Shown piece after piece: positions 22,753 to 24,746 of a DNA stretch of 24,746 nt. Numbering within the stretch: the stretch's first letter is position 1; every line of letters starts with the position of its first letter. Position numbers and translations under genes: made by a program. The notes under the pieces are model-generated. The model was not told the DNA's origin. It saw only the letters and a program-made list of their open reading frames with translations, and did not search any database. The stretch is taken from contig CAKZLA010000409.1 of NCBI GenBank assembly GCA_937124525.1, forward strand, positions 1 through 24,746, written 5' to 3'. The stretch is from an uncultured Desulfobacterium sp. GTDB taxonomy: Bacteria > Desulfobacterota > Desulfobacteria > Desulfobacterales > Desulfobacteraceae.

Positions 22753-23657
22753 AAACATTCAGCCAGCTCCATGAAAAACTTTCCAAGGGCGAATTTGTGA
22801 TAACAGGAGAATGCGGTCCGCCAAGGGGGGCGAACAAACAAATCATTGACAAAAAAGTCAAACTCCTGAACGGGTATGTGGATGCGGTAAATGTCACGGA
22901 CAACCAGACCGCCATTGTCAGAATGTCAAGTATTGCAGCCTCTACCCATCTGGTGGCGGCGGGAGTCGAACCTGTTATGCAGATGGTGGTAAGAGACCGA
23001 AACAGGATAGCCATTCAATCGGATATCATGGGGGCCTATTCCCTTGGCATCAGAAATATTTTATGTCTGTCCGGTGATCACCAGAGTTTCGGCAGCCAGT
23101 CCGATGCCATGAACGTCTTTGACATTGATTCGGTAAACCTCATCCGCACGGTTAGAGATATGCGGGATACCGGTAAAGACATGAGCGGGTTTGATCTGGA
23201 TGTGGCACCTGAAATGTTCATTGGTGCGGCAGCCAACCCCTTTGCCGATCCATTTGAATATCGGGTGATCCGGCTTGGAAAAAAAATCGATGCCGGAGCG
23301 GATTTTATCCAGACCCAGAGTATCTACAATCTGGACCGCTTCAGGGAATGGATAAAAAGGGCCAACCATGAAGGGCTCACAGAAAAGGTCTATATCCTTG
23401 GGGGCGTTACCCCGTTAAGATCTGCCGGTATGGCAAGGTATATGAACAAAAAGGTTGCTGGCATGGATGTGCCTGAAGAGATCATCAAACGCATGGACGG
23501 GGTTGAGAAAAAAAAGCAAGCAGACGAAGGCATCAAGATCTGCATAGAAACAATTGAAATACTTAAAGAACTCACCGGGGTCCACGGGGTCCATATCATG
23601 GCCATTGAATGGGAAGAGGCTGTGGCAACGATTGTAAAAGAGGCTGGCTTGAAATAA
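22749..23657 (+). CDS. metF: 5,10-methylenetetrahydrofolate reductase
   Basis: The product has 302 residues forming the FAD-binding MetF barrel. Seen are I-T-G-E-C-G-P-P-R-G-A near the start, N-V-T-D-N-Q, L-C-L-S-G-D-H near residue 100, F-I-Q-T-Q-S-I-Y-N in the middle, and the late block G-G-V-T-P-L-R-S-A-G-M-A-R-Y-M. The enzyme interconverts methylene- and methyl-tetrahydrofolate in the cytoplasm. The tight ATGA overlap with metV shows that the two are made as a complex. The C-terminal A-I-E-W-E-E-A-V-A closes the frame normally. It is followed by the glutamate-synthase-like gene after 17 bp. Confidence 0.92.
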   Translation: MKTFSQLHEKLSKGEFVITGECGPPRGANKQIIDKKVKLLNGYVDAVNVTDNQTAIVRMSSIAASTHLVAAGVEPVMQMVVRDRNRIAIQSDIMGAYSLGIRNILCLSGDHQSFGSQSDAMNVFDIDSVNLIRTVRDMRDTGKDMSGFDLDVAPEMFIGAAANPFADPFEYRVIRLGKKIDAGADFIQTQSIYNLDRFREWIKRANHEGLTEKVYILGGVTPLRSAGMARYMNKKVAGMDVPEEIIKRMDGVEKKKQADEGIKICIETIEILKELTGVHGVHIMAIEWEEAVATIVKEAGLK

Positions 23658-23674
23658 AAAAAGGATCTTACCCT

Positions 23675-24746
23675 ATGCCTAAGAAATACAATATTCACAC
23701 AAAGGCGGCCCTGCCAAAATTCTATCCTGTTGGTAAGTATACCACCATAGAGTTCAGGGAAGACTGCGCTGGAAGCTGCAAAGAGTGTGTCAAAAAAAAA
23801 TGTGTGTATGACATATTCAAGGAAAACTACCTTCATATGAGTAAAATGGAGGAACCCGAATATCTCTATACCTGCAATTCCTGTTTCAGGTGTATCCAGG
23901 AATGTACCAAGGGAATTTTCTCCCGGGTAATCAATCCTGAATACCGTGAAATCGGAGACGACTACTGGACACCGGATGTTCTTCACCGGACATGGTACCA
24001 GGCCCATACGGGAAGCATTCCCGTATCAGGGGCCGGATACAGGGGACCTTTTGTGGGAAAAGGCTTTGATTCCATGTGGACGGACATGTCAGAGATTGTT
24101 CGTCCAACCCGGGACGGTATCCATGGCCGGGAATATATCAATACCTGCATAGAGCTTTCAAGAAGACCTGAAAGACTTGCATTCAATGAAGACGGCTCCA
24201 TTGCCGTGGATGTAAAACCCATTCTTGAAATCCCCCTTCCCATATTGTTCCAGCAGCCTGATTTTGGCATCTTGAGCAAACAAGTTCTCATCTCCATGCT
24301 CGAGGCTGCCAAACATATCGAAACAAAAATGTTCATGCCGGCAGACCAGGTGGATGACGATCTCATCTCCTACGGGTCCACCATCATTCCTTTGGTTACA
24401 AAGGATAATCTCAAACAATATCAAAAAATTCTATCCAGTGCTGACATGGTTGAAATCGCCTATGAACCGGGTATTGAAACCGTGTTGAGCGATTTAAAAG
24501 CCATGAACGACACGCTTTGTATCAGTGTGGGCCTTGGTCTTAGTGCGACCCTTGATTATGCCCAAATTTGCGTTGACCTTTCCAAAACAAAGATGGATAC
24601 CATCCATGTGTATGCCAACCCCCAGGGCAGAGAATTTCACTCTGACAACCCGAGATTCATCAAGGATATGCTAAGGGATATCCATCTGGCATTGATCCAT
24701 GCGGGCATGCGTCAGCAGGTCAACATTATAGCCACAGGCGGCATCA
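23675..24746 (+). CDS. Ferredoxin-fused glutamate-synthase-like FMN protein, N-terminal part
   Basis: The frame is open from the ATG at 23675 to the window edge (357 codons), with an AAGGAT site upstream. The N-terminus holds two cysteine groups for [4Fe-4S] clusters: C31, C35, C38, C43 and C67-N-S-C70-F-R-C73-I-Q-E-C77. From about residue 120 the sequence follows the glutamate synthase FMN/[3Fe-4S] domain (R-P-T-R-D-G-I-H-G-R-E-Y-I near 143-156, then P-I-L-F-Q-Q-P-D-F-G and S-V-G-L-G-L-S). Such stand-alone GltB-like proteins take electrons from ferredoxin-type partners. It lacks the amidotransferase domain at its start, so it may not be a true glutamate synthase. The link with metVF suggests an electron-transfer role. 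Confidence 0.82.
   Translation, partial: MPKKYNIHTKAALPKFYPVGKYTTIEFREDCAGSCKECVKKKCVYDIFKENYLHMSKMEEPEYLYTCNSCFRCIQECTKGIFSRVINPEYREIGDDYWTPDVLHRTWYQAHTGSIPVSGAGYRGPFVGKGFDSMWTDMSEIVRPTRDGIHGREYINTCIELSRRPERLAFNEDGSIAVDVKPILEIPLPILFQQPDFGILSKQVLISMLEAAKHIETKMFMPADQVDDDLISYGSTIIPLVTKDNLKQYQKILSSADMVEIAYEPGIETVLSDLKAMNDTLCISVGLGLSATLDYAQICVDLSKTKMDTIHVYANPQGREFHSDNPRFIKDMLRDIHLALIHAGMRQQVNIIATGGI

Noticed and set aside
22150..22758. Long minus-strand frame opposite metV
   Set aside because: It is the antisense shadow of metV, whose cysteine motifs show that the plus strand is the coding one.

Overview
The window looks like part of the chromosome of an anaerobic, sulfate-reducing deltaproteobacterium close to Desulfobacter, Desulfobacula or Desulfobacterium. 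This placement is an inference. It rests on a MetV/MetF pair with an MvhD-like protein (Wood-Ljungdahl methyl branch), a ferredoxin-fused glutamate-synthase-like protein, a 4-hydroxybutyryl-CoA dehydratase, TRAP transport genes, a NapC/NrfH-type cytochrome and overall gene style. No RNA genes or CRISPR arrays were seen.

Layout. 1-204: start of a PAS-domain protein (minus strand, cut by the window edge). 424-2701: an abfD-like dehydratase followed by a TRAP small permease and a truncated TRAP large permease. 2720-3496: a stack of small non-coding transposons, an outer element holding a second that holds a third, with a further outer-type copy next to it. 3496-4848: an unusual TetR regulator fused to a short-chain dehydrogenase-like domain. 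5018-5734: a DUF374 acyltransferase. 5953-6847: a decayed NDP-forming acyl-CoA synthetase.

6870-16669 is the centrepiece: a quinohemoprotein amine dehydrogenase (QHNDH) locus on the minus strand. Reading downstream it holds qhpA (diheme alpha subunit), qhpD (radical SAM cross-linking enzyme), qhpC (gamma subunit, which carries the CTQ cofactor), qhpB (beta-propeller), a terminator and a small MITE, a NapC/NrfH-like tetraheme cytochrome, a pair of U32-family iron-sulfur proteins built like UbiV and UbiU, qhpF (ABC exporter) and qhpE (subtilisin-like leader protease). In the aerobic systems the first hydroxylation of the CTQ tryptophan is made by the O2-dependent flavoprotein QhpG. No qhpG is present here. 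UbiU/UbiV are O2-independent hydroxylases, so the U32 pair is a strong candidate for an anaerobic replacement of QhpG. I regard this as the undescribed system in the window.

17290-20635: a Bcr/CflA-type MFS transporter, a cupin, a YceI-like periplasmic protein and a ferric-reductase-like haem b membrane protein. 21219 to the end: an MvhD-like protein behind a possible attenuator, a 176-bp hairpin element, MetV, MetF and the glutamate-synthase-like protein, which runs off the window. Several intergenic regions carry MITE-like inverted-repeat elements, three of them with clear target-site duplications, so the region has seen repeated small-transposon activity.
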